Program-made: the position numbers and the translations under genes
Source of the DNA: an uncultured Spirochaetales bacterium
GTDB lineage: Bacteria; Spirochaetota; Spirochaetia; JAFGXN01
Direction of reading: 5' to 3'
DNA: 64,000 nt
NCBI GenBank assembly: GCA_949289575.1
Contig: CASEOG010000001.1
Coordinates: 263,466 to 327,465, forward strand
Notes under the pieces: generated by a model
What the model was told of the DNA's origin: nothing
Seen by the model: only the letters and a program-made list of their open reading frames with translations
Databases searched by the model: none
Shown: positions 17,707 through 26,985 of the stretch, in pieces
Position numbering within the stretch: the first letter of the stretch is position 1
Layout: each line of letters opens with the position of its first letter

Positions 17707-20700
17707 TTAAACCTTTTCCAGCCTGAAGGTACACCCGGCATCGCCGACGGAAACAGCCGATCCTTTTAAATCGGAATCAAAAGAAATCGAAACCGTTAAC
17801 GTTTCTTCCAAAATCTTATCTTCAAACGCATCGACGGCGGCCGCTGTCTCTTCCGAACCGTTCCAGTAAATCCGAATCCGGTCGGAGACTTCGAACCCGT
17901 TTTCTTTGCGGAGGTTCTGAACCGCACGGATAAAATCACGCGCCAGCCCCTCGTTTTTCAATTCGTCCGTCAGTTCCGTATCGAACGCAATGGTCAGAGC
18001 CCCCTCATTGAGAATCCTGAGATTTTCCTTTTCGCTGCGCTGAACCACAATCGAATCGGCATTGATATCGAGAGCACCGAACCCTTCGATATCAATCGAA
18101 AGCACCGCTCCGTCGAGAAGGGACTGAATCTCCGCTCCCGTCAGACGCGAAATCTGATCGGCCGCCGCTTTCATCGATTTACCCAACCGGGATCCCAATG
18201 TCTTGAAGTTGGCTTTTGCCGCATATTCGACCAGATCTTCTTCGTTTTCCCTGAACAGAACCGATTTGACATTCAGCTCTTCTTTGATGAAATCCTCCAT
18301 CTGACGCAGGATATTCCGCTGTTCCCGATCCCGGGTGACGATGTGCATTTCTTTCAGCGGCAGACGTGTCTTCAGAGAATAGGCTGCCCGAAGAGCCCGT
18401 CCCATTGTCACCGCCTTCTGCGTCACTTCCATTTTCTGTTCCAGCGTGTAATCGCGCCGTTTTTCGTCCGGCGCGGGATAATCGCACAGATGAACGCTGG
18501 CCGGCATCTTCTCCTGACGCAGATTGAGATAGATCTCTTCGGTTACAAACGGAATAAACGGAGCGGCAATCTGAATCAGTTTCATCAGAACCGTATACAG
18601 CGTATCGTAGGCCTGATTCTTGTCGCGATCGTTTTCGCTCTTCCAGAAACGGCGGCGGCTGCGCCGGATGTACCAGTTATTCAGCAGATCGAGAAATTTC
18701 AGAATCGGATCGCACGCCTTACTCAGTTCGTATTTCTCCATGCAGGCGATAACCGCGCCATTCATCCGTTCCGCTTCCGACAAAATCCAGCGGTCGAGCG
18801 GGTTATCGGGGGTGTAATCGATCGGTGACGGTGCGGCGTGGTCGATATTGGCGTAAGTTACAAAGAAACTGTAAGCGTTCCAGAGCGGCAGAATCACGCT
18901 GCGAAGCACCTCGCAAACACCGTCTTTCGAAAACTTCAGATTCTCGGCACGAACGACCGGCGAACTCATCAGATAAAACCGCAGCGCATCGGCTCCGTAA
19001 CTGCCGACAACTTCCATCGGATCGGGATAATTTTTCTTCCGCTTCGACATTTTCATGCCGTCTTCGGCCAGAATCAGTCCGTTGACAATGACATTGCGGT
19101 ACGGGCTCTTATCGAACAGCAGCGTTCCCAAAACCATCAGCGTGTAGAACCATCCGCGGGTCTGATCGAGACCTTCCGCAATAAAATCGGCAGGGAAAAA
19201 TTCGTTCTCCTTTCCGGAGCGTTCGAACGGGTAGTGGTGCTGCGCATACGGCATCGAACCCGACTCGAACCAGCAGTCGAGCACTTCGGGAGTGCGGCGG
19301 TAGGTCTTGCCGTCTTTCCGGATGATGATTTTATCGATGACATGTTTGTGCAGATCGTCGACTTTTTCGCCGGAAAGTTCTTCCAACTCCGCAATCGACC
19401 CGACGCAGATACGGTCTTCGGGATCCGCTTCATTAATCCAAACGGGAATACAGGAGCCCCAAAAACGGTTGCGGGAAATATTCCAGTCAATCGCCTCTTT
19501 CAGCCAGTTGCCGAACCGTTTGCTGCCGACATAATCGGGAATCCAGCGCACCGTGTCGTTATTGGCCGAAAAGCGGTCGCGGACATCTTCAATCCGAACG
19601 TACCACGCTTCGATAGCGCGGTAAATCAGCGGTGTATCGGTCCGGTCGCAGAACGGATAACTGTGCGTGATTGATTCCTGTTTAATCAGTTTCCGCTCCT
19701 CTTTCAGGCGGCGGATAATCGCTTTATCGGCATCTTTACAGAAAAGACCTTCGTATTCGGGAACCCGGGCGGTAAAGCGGCAGGAATCGTCGAGCGGGTC
19801 GACAATGCCGATGCCGGCGGCGCGGCAGACGCGGAAGTCGTCTTCTCCGTAAGCCGGCGCAATGTGAACGATTCCGGTACCGTCTTCGGTTGTCACATAA
19901 CCGTCCTGTAAAATCACAAAGGCATTTTCGGTGTCCGCGAAATACGGAAACAGAGGTTCGTAGCGCAAACCCGTCAGCTCACCGCCTTTGAAGGCCGCCA
20001 AAACGCGGTATTCGTCTTCACCGCGGTAGTAGGCCGCCAACCGGGCCTTCGCCATCAGATAGACTTCCCCGTTATCGGCATCCTCCACCGCGACATAATC
20101 GATATCGGGACCGACACACAGAGCCAGGTTTTCCGGCAGCGTCCACGGGGTGGTGGTCCACAGAAGGGCGTAAACCGCCTTGGAGGCATCGATTCCGGGA
20201 ACGGAAGAGACAATCCGCGCTTTCACCGTAACGGCCGGATCCTGTACGGTTTTGTAGTTGCTGCCGGCTTCGAAATTGGAAAGCGGCGTTGTCAGCTTCC
20301 AGCTGTACGGCATAATCCGGTACGACTTATAAATCCGGCCCTGATTATACAGCTGCTTAAAAACCCACCAGACCGACTCCATAAAATCGCGATCCATCGT
20401 CTTGTAACCGTTTTTAAAGTCGACCCAACGTCCCATTCGGGTAACCGTCTTTTCCCACTCATCGACATAAGTCGATACCATCGAACGGCACTGTGCGTTA
20501 AATTTATCGATTCCCGCTTCGACAATCGCCGCGGTTCCTTTCAGGTCAAGTGCCTCCTGAGCCAGCGCCTCAATCGGCAGTCCGTGACAGTCCCATCCGA
20601 AAACACGCTCGACATATTTTCCTCTCATTGTCTGAAAACGGGGAACCACGTCTTTAATTGTGCCGGCAAGCAAATGACCGTAATGAGGTTTTCCTGTCGC

Positions 20701-20847
20701 AAACGGAGGGCCGTCATAAAAGATAAATTTCGGAGCTTCCGCACGATTTTCGAGAGATGCTTTAAAAACTGAATTCTCTTCCCAAAATTTCAGAACGGCT
20801 TCTTCCATTTTCGGGAAACTGACTTTCGGATCGACCGGTTTATACAA
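17707..20847 (-). CDS. ileS: IleRS, isoleucyl-tRNA synthetase (type 2, long form)
   Basis: 1046 residues from a TTG start at 20847. This start gives the typical N-terminus YKPVDPKVSFPKMEEAVL and is preceded by GGGGAGGA. An upstream in-frame TTG at 20865 would absorb that ribosome site and is rejected. Class I synthetase: HIGH motif as PHYGH near residue 55, KMSKR in EDGMKMSKRKKNYPDP near 600, editing domain between them, anticodon-binding C-terminal domain. KMSKR with the long length points to the eukaryotic-like type 2 enzyme, a class often less sensitive to mupirocin. No T-box leader is visible. Confidence 0.95.
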   Translation of the reverse strand: MYKPVDPKVSFPKMEEAVLKFWEENSVFKASLENRAEAPKFIFYDGPPFATGKPHYGHLLAGTIKDVVPRFQTMRGKYVERVFGWDCHGLPIEALAQEALDLKGTAAIVEAGIDKFNAQCRSMVSTYVDEWEKTVTRMGRWVDFKNGYKTMDRDFMESVWWVFKQLYNQGRIYKSYRIMPYSWKLTTPLSNFEAGSNYKTVQDPAVTVKARIVSSVPGIDASKAVYALLWTTTPWTLPENLALCVGPDIDYVAVEDADNGEVYLMAKARLAAYYRGEDEYRVLAAFKGGELTGLRYEPLFPYFADTENAFVILQDGYVTTEDGTGIVHIAPAYGEDDFRVCRAAGIGIVDPLDDSCRFTARVPEYEGLFCKDADKAIIRRLKEERKLIKQESITHSYPFCDRTDTPLIYRAIEAWYVRIEDVRDRFSANNDTVRWIPDYVGSKRFGNWLKEAIDWNISRNRFWGSCIPVWINEADPEDRICVGSIAELEELSGEKVDDLHKHVIDKIIIRKDGKTYRRTPEVLDCWFESGSMPYAQHHYPFERSGKENEFFPADFIAEGLDQTRGWFYTLMVLGTLLFDKSPYRNVIVNGLILAEDGMKMSKRKKNYPDPMEVVGSYGADALRFYLMSSPVVRAENLKFSKDGVCEVLRSVILPLWNAYSFFVTYANIDHAAPSPIDYTPDNPLDRWILSEAERMNGAVIACMEKYELSKACDPILKFLDLLNNWYIRRSRRRFWKSENDRDKNQAYDTLYTVLMKLIQIAAPFIPFVTEEIYLNLRQEKMPASVHLCDYPAPDEKRRDYTLEQKMEVTQKAVTMGRALRAAYSLKTRLPLKEMHIVTRDREQRNILRQMEDFIKEELNVKSVLFRENEEDLVEYAAKANFKTLGSRLGKSMKAAADQISRLTGAEIQSLLDGAVLSIDIEGFGALDINADSIVVQRSEKENLRILNEGALTIAFDTELTDELKNEGLARDFIRAVQNLRKENGFEVSDRIRIYWNGSEETAAAVDAFEDKILEETLTVSISFDSDLKGSAVSVGDAGCTFRLEKV

Positions 20848-20864
20848 AATTCCTCCCCGGGACA

Positions 20865-20912
20865 AAAAATACCCTATTTTACCTGTAAATAATACGGCAA
20901 ATAGGGTAAAAT
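20865..20912 (-). terminator. hairpin with U-run between the DUF3298 gene and ileS
   Basis: On the minus strand ACCCTATTT pairs with AAATAGGGT across a 19-base loop and is followed by ATTTTTT, then the ileS ribosome site. An alternative pairing ATTTTACC/GGTAAAAT shares the same bases. It is most simply a terminator of the upstream gene, but ileS must then start beyond or read through it. Confidence 0.6.
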
Positions 20913-20962
20913 TTCAATAGGAGGACTCCTTTTTCGGACGAGGAATTTCGACCGTTCTCCGG

Positions 20963-22000
20963 TTAACGGAACAAATCTCCCGGAAATACTTTTTTCTTTA
21001 TGTAAGGACGAATTTCTTCGAAAGAGAAAAGAACCTCGGGCATCCCCGTCGAATAGGGTCCCAACTGGTATTGCGACCAGACAAACAGAATTCCTTTTTC
21101 CGTTATTGCCCATCGGCACTCCGGATCAAATCCCAGTTTATCGTAATCGTAAAAAGAATCCTCGGTTAAGGTCGAAGGTTCGCTGATCAGTTTTGTCCGA
21201 ACCGCTTTTACAAATTCCGGATCGGAATCATTCAGCCAGTCAAGACCGGTAATCTGTTTTCCCGAAGCCCGCTCAAATACAAAACCGGATACCGCCGACA
21301 TTCCGTGAGCACCGCCTGTATATTCGTAAACCGCTGTCTGTAAAGAAATCAAATTCCGATCGGCATAAAGAAACCGAATATGGCTGTGCATTTCGTAATG
21401 ATACGATCCGTTCGGATTTTCGGCTGCTTTTTGCCATTGACTCAGTTTGGGCGCTATCGACTCGGCCATATATTTCCGCACAGCATCCCCGCCGATATAA
21501 GGTCCGGCCGCCGCCAACGCGCTGTTGCCGGTTACCGCTTCCGTCATTTTTACAGCCGCTTCCGCTTTGTCTGTCGGAAAATAGGGAATCCGGCAGCTGT
21601 ACTCGAAGCGGCGATCCTTTATCGAGGTCGAGAACCGATATTCGTAAACAATCAGTGTACGCCAAAACGGATCGGCCTTTCCCGAAAAAAGAATTGTTTT
21701 CCCTTCTCCGGCGGGAACGGTACCGGAAACCGCCTCCTCCCCTTCGGCAAAAGAAAACGAAATGCTGTCGAAATCGTAAGCAGGTTCTCCCCTCCAGTCA
21801 AAAACAGTCATTTCGACACGGGATGAAATATCCTCAAATACCAGAAAAAAAAGAGTCGGTTGCCCGTCAATCTCACCCCGAAATCCGCGGTATTCTTTAC
21901 GCACAACCGTTCCGTCAAGAGCCTCCTTCTCCGGCGATCCGAAACTCCACGCACTGCCCGCGAAAACAATAAGCAGACATAATAAAAAGATTTTTTTCAT
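20963..22000 (-). CDS. secreted DUF4163/DUF3298 (RsiV/PdaC-like) protein
   Basis: 345 residues with a signal peptide (MKKIFLLCLLIVFAGSAWS). C-terminal hallmarks of DUF3298: the VYEYTGGAHGMSAV stretch near residue 225, and WAITEKGILFVWSQYQLGPYSTG near 310. The middle part resembles DUF4163. This module occurs in PdaC-type enzymes and RsiV-type sensors; no polysaccharide deacetylase domain is attached here, so a binding or sensing role in the periplasm is likely. GGAGG precedes the ATG. Followed by a hairpin. Confidence 0.75.
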   Translation of the reverse strand: MKKIFLLCLLIVFAGSAWSFGSPEKEALDGTVVRKEYRGFRGEIDGQPTLFFLVFEDISSRVEMTVFDWRGEPAYDFDSISFSFAEGEEAVSGTVPAGEGKTILFSGKADPFWRTLIVYEYRFSTSIKDRRFEYSCRIPYFPTDKAEAAVKMTEAVTGNSALAAAGPYIGGDAVRKYMAESIAPKLSQWQKAAENPNGSYHYEMHSHIRFLYADRNLISLQTAVYEYTGGAHGMSAVSGFVFERASGKQITGLDWLNDSDPEFVKAVRTKLISEPSTLTEDSFYDYDKLGFDPECRWAITEKGILFVWSQYQLGPYSTGMPEVLFSFEEIRPYIKKKVFPGDLFR

Positions 22001-22077
22001 TGCGCCCTCCTGTCGATACCGGTATTAGACAACAGCCGAAGGGGTTCGGCAAATCTTTACTCTATTTTAACGGATTA

Positions 22078-23727
22078 TTAATCTTCGTTTTTGACCGCGC
22101 CTTTAATCACCGCTCTGCGGATTTTTCCGCTGATTGTCTTCGGCATTTCGTCAACGAAATCGATAATCCGCGGATATTTGTAAGGAGCCGTTGTTTCCTT
22201 CACATGCCGCTGGAGCTCTTTTTTCAGCTCCTCGGATGGCGTGTAACCTTCGTGAAGGCGGATGGTCGCTTTGACAACCTGCCCGCGAATCGGATCCGGA
22301 GCCGGCGTTACGGCACACTCGAAAACCGCTTCGTGTTCCAGCAGGGCACTTTCCACTTCGAACGGTCCGATACGGTAACCGGAACTTTTGATGACATCGT
22401 CCGCACGGCCGACAAACCAGAAATACCCCTCTTCGTCCTGCCAGGCAATGTCACCGGTATAGTAAAGTCCGTCGTGCATGACGGTCTTTGTCCGCTCTTC
22501 GTCACGATAATAGCCTTCGAAAAGAGAGACGGGATGCCCTTCCGAAAGATCGATGGCAATCTGTCCGTTTTCGCCGACAGCCACAGGCTGTCCGCTTTCG
22601 TCGACCAGCTTAATGTTATACAACGGAACGGGAATCCCCATCGAACCCGGCTTCGAAGGAATCCACGACGGCGTCATCACCGTAATGGCCAGCTCGGTCT
22701 GTCCGTAACCTTCTTTCAGCGAGAGCCCTGTTTTTTCCCGAAACAGTTTAAAGATTTCGGGACTCAACGGTTCGCCGGCAACAACGCTGTATTTCACGGA
22801 AGAAAAGTCATATTTCGACAAATCTTCGAGCATCATAAACCGGTAAATGGTCGGCGGTGCGCAAAAAGTGGTAATTTTGTATTTTTCGATTTTCTCCAGC
22901 AGTGACTTTGCCTGAAAATGTTCCATATCGTAAGCAAACACAACCGCACCGCAAATCCACTGTCCGTAAATTTTCCCCCAGGCGGCTTTGGCCCAACCGG
23001 TTTCCGAGACAGTCAGATGAAGTTTATCATCCTCGACATTCTGCCAGTACCGGGCCGTTACGATATGACCGAGCGGATAGGCCTGATCATGACAGACCAT
23101 TTTCGGATGCCCGCTGGTACCCGATGTGAAATAAATCAGAATCGGTTCGTTGCTCTTCGTTTCGACACGACTCCATTCGGCACTTTCTTTTCCGATTTCG
23201 GCATCGAAATCGATCCAGTTTCCGACCGCTCCGCCGACGGAAGCCACTGTTTCGACGGTGGGCGATTCCGGTAGCGATGCTTCGACATGAGAGCGGATTT
23301 CTTCTTCGTTCACCGTCACAATCATTTTGACGGAAGCCGCACAGTTGCGGTAAACAAGGTCTTTTTTTGTCAGCAGATGCGTTGCCGGAATAGCCACCGC
23401 ACCGAGTTTGTGAAGACCGACCAGCGCGTACCAGTACTGATACCGCCGTTTCAGAATCAGCATCACTTTATCGCCTTTTCCGATTCCGTGATTCCGGAAA
23501 AAATTGGCGGCGCGATTGCTGAGATCGCTCATTTCGGCAAATGTAAATGTCCGTTCCGTTTCATCATTGCACCAGACCAGAGCTTTTTTTTGCGGATCTT
23601 CCTGCGCATAAACATCGACAATGTCGTATCCGAAATTAAAATTTTCGGGCACCGTAATTTTCAATTTCGTCCGGTAATCTTCCAGGTTATCAAACGGTCC
23701 TGTCGCATAACGTTCGTATAAATTCAT
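22078..23727 (-). CDS. acyl-CoA synthetase (AMP-binding, medium-chain/acetyl-like)
   Basis: 549 residues, ANL superfamily. It activates a carboxylic acid to acyl-AMP and then acyl-CoA. Seen: P-loop YFTSGTSGHPKMVC near residue 205, KEGYGQTE near 340, hinge YYTGDIAWQDEEGYFWFVGR near 430 and the adenylation lysine in PKTISGKIRRA near 535. The order and motifs fit the medium-chain/acetyl-CoA synthetase branch better than the long-chain branch. It starts 9 bp after an XRE-cupin regulator and is last in a four-gene operon of two such pairs. Substrate unknown. Confidence 0.88.
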   Translation of the reverse strand: MNLYERYATGPFDNLEDYRTKLKITVPENFNFGYDIVDVYAQEDPQKKALVWCNDETERTFTFAEMSDLSNRAANFFRNHGIGKGDKVMLILKRRYQYWYALVGLHKLGAVAIPATHLLTKKDLVYRNCAASVKMIVTVNEEEIRSHVEASLPESPTVETVASVGGAVGNWIDFDAEIGKESAEWSRVETKSNEPILIYFTSGTSGHPKMVCHDQAYPLGHIVTARYWQNVEDDKLHLTVSETGWAKAAWGKIYGQWICGAVVFAYDMEHFQAKSLLEKIEKYKITTFCAPPTIYRFMMLEDLSKYDFSSVKYSVVAGEPLSPEIFKLFREKTGLSLKEGYGQTELAITVMTPSWIPSKPGSMGIPVPLYNIKLVDESGQPVAVGENGQIAIDLSEGHPVSLFEGYYRDEERTKTVMHDGLYYTGDIAWQDEEGYFWFVGRADDVIKSSGYRIGPFEVESALLEHEAVFECAVTPAPDPIRGQVVKATIRLHEGYTPSEELKKELQRHVKETTAPYKYPRIIDFVDEMPKTISGKIRRAVIKGAVKNED

Positions 23728-23736
23728 GGTTGTCTC

Positions 23737-24285
23737 CTAAAAAATAACCGCAAGAAAGAGCGCCGGTTCATCACCGACCACCTGCATGGCGTGATCCTGA
23801 GAAGAATCGAAATAGATGGAATCGCCTTCTTTCAGCAGCGCTTCGTGCTCTCCGATAAAAAAACGGATTTCACCCTTCAGCACATAATTGAATTCCTGTC
23901 CGTCGTGGTGATATTTTTTCACTTCCCTGTTTTTTCCGGGCGGAACCGTTACCAGAAACGGTTCGGCTTTCCGGTCGGCGAAATTGGCGGCAAGCGACTG
24001 ATAGCCGTATTCGGCCCGGCGGTGAACATCAACGCCCTTCCCGGCCGGTGTCACCGTAAACGAATGGAGATGGGGATCTTCTCCCGTCAACAACGTCGTC
24101 AGACCGACACCGCAGATTTTTCCCAGCTGATGCAGCACACTGACCGATACTTCGACCGTCCCCTCTTCGACCTGTTTCAAAAAATCGACCGTAACCCCCA
24201 GTTTCTCGGCGAGCGACTCCTGCGACAATTCGCAATCTTCTCTCAATCCTTTCACCCGCTCTCCGATCTGCTTCTTATGATCCAT
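23737..24285 (-). CDS. XRE-family regulator with C-terminal cupin
   Basis: 182 residues. Helix-turn-helix at about 8-62 (GLREDCELSQESLAEKLGV), then a single cupin domain at about 105-180 with metal- or ligand-site-like motif (KYHHDGQEFNYVLKGE, then GDSIYFDSSQDHAM). Such regulators (SutR/PuuR-like) usually sense a small ligand and control nearby catabolic genes. It lies between the two acyl-CoA synthetase genes, 1 bp after the stop of the first and 9 bp before the second. It is a paralogue of the protein at 25949. Confidence 0.9.
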   Translation of the reverse strand: MDHKKQIGERVKGLREDCELSQESLAEKLGVTVDFLKQVEEGTVEVSVSVLHQLGKICGVGLTTLLTGEDPHLHSFTVTPAGKGVDVHRRAEYGYQSLAANFADRKAEPFLVTVPPGKNREVKKYHHDGQEFNYVLKGEIRFFIGEHEALLKEGDSIYFDSSQDHAMQVVGDEPALFLAVIF

Positions 24286-24286
24286 G

Positions 24287-25936
24287 TTAAATTACCTCCG
24301 TTCCGGCTTCTTTCAGAAGTTTCAGCCCGATATCTCCCAGTTTGAATTTCTGGATTTTTCCGCTTCCCGTCAACGGGAATTCTTCGACAAAAAAGACATA
24401 CTTGGGAATTTTGTGGCGGGAAATTTTTCCCTTGCAATACGACTTCACATCCTGTTCGTCGAGACGGGCTCCTTCGTTCAAGATAATAAAGGCTCCGACC
24501 TCTTCTCCGTACTTTTGGCTCGGAATGCCGGCCACCTGAACATCGCGCACTTCGGGCATTTTATAGATAAACTCTTCGATTTCACGCGGATAGATATTTT
24601 CTCCGCCGCGGATAATCATATCTTTAATTCGGCCTGTGATGCGGTAATTGCCGTTTTCGTCTTTGATGCCCAAATCTCCGGAATGAAGCCAGCCGTCGGT
24701 ATCGATACATTCCGCCGTATCCTGCGGTCGTTTGTAATAACCTTTCATGACGTTGTAACCGCGGCAGCACATTTCCCCCTGAACACCGACCGGACATTCG
24801 GCCCCCGTTTCCGGATCTTTCACCATCACCTCGATTCCGGGCAGCTCCCGGCCGACAGTGTGAACTTTGACCTCGAGACTGTCGGAGGTTCGCGTCTGCG
24901 TCATCACCGGTGAGGCTTCGGTCAATCCGTAAGCAATCGTGATATCTTTCATGTTCATTTTATCAATCACCTGCTGCATCACCTCGACGGGACACAACGA
25001 TCCGGCCATAATTCCGGTTCTCAGCGAGGATAAATCAAACAGCGAAAACATCGGGTGATTCAGTTCGGCAATAAACATCGTCGGCACGCCGTACAACGCG
25101 GTGCACCGCTCCTTTTCCACCGATGCCAGCACCAGCAGCGGATCGAAACTTTCGATAACGACAACGGTACCGCCGTGGGTATACAGGGCCATGATTCCCA
25201 AAACAAGTCCGAAGCAGTGGAAAAGCGGCACCGGCAGACAGAGAATGGTCTTGTCGGTAAACTTTTGGCACTCTCCGATATTAAAACCGTTGTTCAGGAT
25301 ATTGCGGTGAGTCAGCTGCACCCCTTTCGGGAAGCCGGTCGTTCCGGATGTATACTGCATATTGACCACATCATTCGGATCGAGGGTGGCCGTCACGGCA
25401 TCCAAATCCAGATCCTGGTGACGCCCCAACAGCATCAGTTCGGGGATATTATACATGCCGCTCTTTTTCTCCGGCCCCATGAATACCACGTTTCGCAGCT
25501 TCGGAAAGCGTTCGCTGGTCAGCGCACCGCGGGCCGATTCTTTCAGCTCGGGAATCAGTTCGTAAGTCATTTCCGCATAATCGCAGTCACGGTAGCCGTT
25601 AATCAGACACAATGTGTGAATATCGGCATCGCGAATCAGATATTCAGCCTCGTGCGATTTGTAATTGGTATTGATGGTCACCAGAATCACGCCGATACGG
25701 GCGGAAGCAAAAAGCAGAGTCAGCCAGTCGGGGACATTGGTCGCCCAAACACCGAGATGATCGCCTTTACGTAACCCGATGGCATACAGACCGCGGGCCA
25801 AATCATCGACCCTTTCGACAAAACGGGAATAGGTAAAACGGAGATTGCGATCCGCATAAATGACAAACTCTTTATCGGGAAAACGTTCCGCATTTTCCTT
25901 CAGAACCTGAAACAGCGTTTTTTCGATAAATTCCAT
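24287..25936 (-). CDS. acyl-CoA synthetase (AMP-binding, FadD-like)
   Basis: 549 residues, ANL superfamily. P-loop [18 protein letters not shown] near residue 180, [10 protein letters not shown] near 335, [20 protein letters not shown] near 415 and the C-terminal catalytic lysine in [13 protein letters not shown] near 525. The sequence is closer to fatty-acid or short/branched-chain CoA ligases than its downstream paralogue and is not a recent copy of it. It starts 12 bp after the first XRE-cupin gene. Substrate unknown. Confidence 0.88.
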   Translation of the reverse strand: MEFIEKTLFQVLKENAERFPDKEFVIYADRNLRFTYSRFVERVDDLARGLYAIGLRKGDHLGVWATNVPDWLTLLFASARIGVILVTINTNYKSHEAEYLIRDADIHTLCLINGYRDCDYAEMTYELIPELKESARGALTSERFPKLRNVVFMGPEKKSGMYNIPELMLLGRHQDLDLDAVTATLDPNDVVNMQYTSGTTGFPKGVQLTHRNILNNGFNIGECQKFTDKTILCLPVPLFHCFGLVLGIMALYTHGGTVVVIESFDPLLVLASVEKERCTALYGVPTMFIAELNHPMFSLFDLSSLRTGIMAGSLCPVEVMQQVIDKMNMKDITIAYGLTEASPVMTQTRTSDSLEVKVHTVGRELPGIEVMVKDPETGAECPVGVQGEMCCRGYNVMKGYYKRPQDTAECIDTDGWLHSGDLGIKDENGNYRITGRIKDMIIRGGENIYPREIEEFIYKMPEVRDVQVAGIPSQKYGEEVGAFIILNEGARLDEQDVKSYCKGKISRHKIPKYVFFVEEFPLTGSGKIQKFKLGDIGLKLLKEAGTEVI

Positions 25937-25948
25937 AGCGGTGCCCTC

Positions 25949-26515
25949 TTATGCGGTATAGACAACAGCCAGAATCCGCGAATCGGTACCGCGGGCGCTG
26001 TGAACCGAATGAGGCACAATCGAATCGTAATAAATCGTATCGCCTTCTTCCAGAACATAAGTCTCCTTTCCGTAAGAAACTTCCACGGTTCCGGAAAGCA
26101 CGTAAATAAATTCTTCGCCTTCATGCTGTGAAAGCTGGAAATTTTCCGCCGTTGATGCCGCAATATCGATAATAAACGGCTCCATGTGCCGACCGCCCTG
26201 ATCGTGAGCCAGCGGCAAAAACGACAAATCACCGGTACCGCTATCGGTTCGCGCGGCAAACCGCACACCCTCTCCCCGCTCCGCTTTCCGGGAAACGGCC
26301 GGCCCCTGCCGGTCACTGTCGTCCAGAAAGGTCCCGACCCGCAGGCCCATCCCTTTGGCGATAACCATCAGCGTCCCCAGCGTCGTCATTTTCGAACCGT
26401 CCTCGAGTCCCGACAAAAATTCGACCGAATATCCTGTCTTGCGGGCCAATTCTTCCAGTGTAATTTTTCTGAATTCTCTGATTTTCTTGATTTTGTCACC
26501 CAACGGTTGCGACAT
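25949..26515 (-). CDS. XRE-family regulator with C-terminal cupin (first copy)
   Basis: 188 residues. HTH at about 8-62 (IREFRKITLEELARKTGYS), cupin at about 110-186 (SQHEGEEFIYVLSGTVEVS, GDTIYYDSIVPHSVH). First gene of the XRE-ligase-XRE-ligase operon; strong AAGGAGG before the ATG. A TATAAT lies 30 bp upstream but with no clear -35. It probably senses the acid or acyl-CoA handled by the adjacent ligase, by analogy with other XRE-cupin regulators. Confidence 0.9.
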   Translation of the reverse strand: MSQPLGDKIKKIREFRKITLEELARKTGYSVEFLSGLEDGSKMTTLGTLMVIAKGMGLRVGTFLDDSDRQGPAVSRKAERGEGVRFAARTDSGTGDLSFLPLAHDQGGRHMEPFIIDIAASTAENFQLSQHEGEEFIYVLSGTVEVSYGKETYVLEEGDTIYYDSIVPHSVHSARGTDSRILAVVYTA

Positions 26516-26566
26516 AAAACCTCCTTACAAAGCGAACAATTACAGGATTATAAAGAGGAGCAGCGG

Positions 26567-26959
26567 TTAAACTGTTTCGTCAACAAAGTTTTTCATTTCA
26601 CCGACCAGTTTTTCGATTTCGGCCTGCATGATAATAAAACTGGTCGGAATGCGATCGTAATCGGCATTTCGGATTGACTTAATCATATTATGAAGAACCG
26701 TGTTTAAACGGATTCCTCCGACTTCCGAAACGACCTGAATCAGTTCGTTGCATTTGCTCAGAATTTCCGTGTACTCGCCTTTGGCGTACATCCGCTCCAT
26801 ATCCATCAGAACCCGAAACGCATGACCTTCAAATGTCCGCGTAATCGTATCCATTTTGTATTTATTATTGGCGCCGACTTGAGCGAATTTCTTTGTATCA
26901 AAAATCTCAATACTCGTATTGACGTATTTTTTGTAAATTTCTTCGTTCAGGAAACTCAT
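26567..26959 (-). CDS. small helical protein, possibly a degenerate Hpt domain
   Basis: 130 residues, all alpha-helical, soluble. The pattern of a helical pair after an FEGHAFRVLMDMERMYAKGEY stretch, then CNELIQVVSEVGGIRLNTVL and NADYDRIPTSFIIMQAEIEKL, resembles a histidine phosphotransfer four-helix bundle, but the place of the phosphorylated histidine (usual HxLKG) reads CNELIQ. I do not recognise the family with certainty. It starts 26 bp after valS on the same strand and precedes the XRE-cupin operon by 51 bp. Confidence 0.6.
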   Translation of the reverse strand: MSFLNEEIYKKYVNTSIEIFDTKKFAQVGANNKYKMDTITRTFEGHAFRVLMDMERMYAKGEYTEILSKCNELIQVVSEVGGIRLNTVLHNMIKSIRNADYDRIPTSFIIMQAEIEKLVGEMKNFVDETV

Positions 26960-26985
26960 TTTACCCTCAATGGCTCATTATAAAT

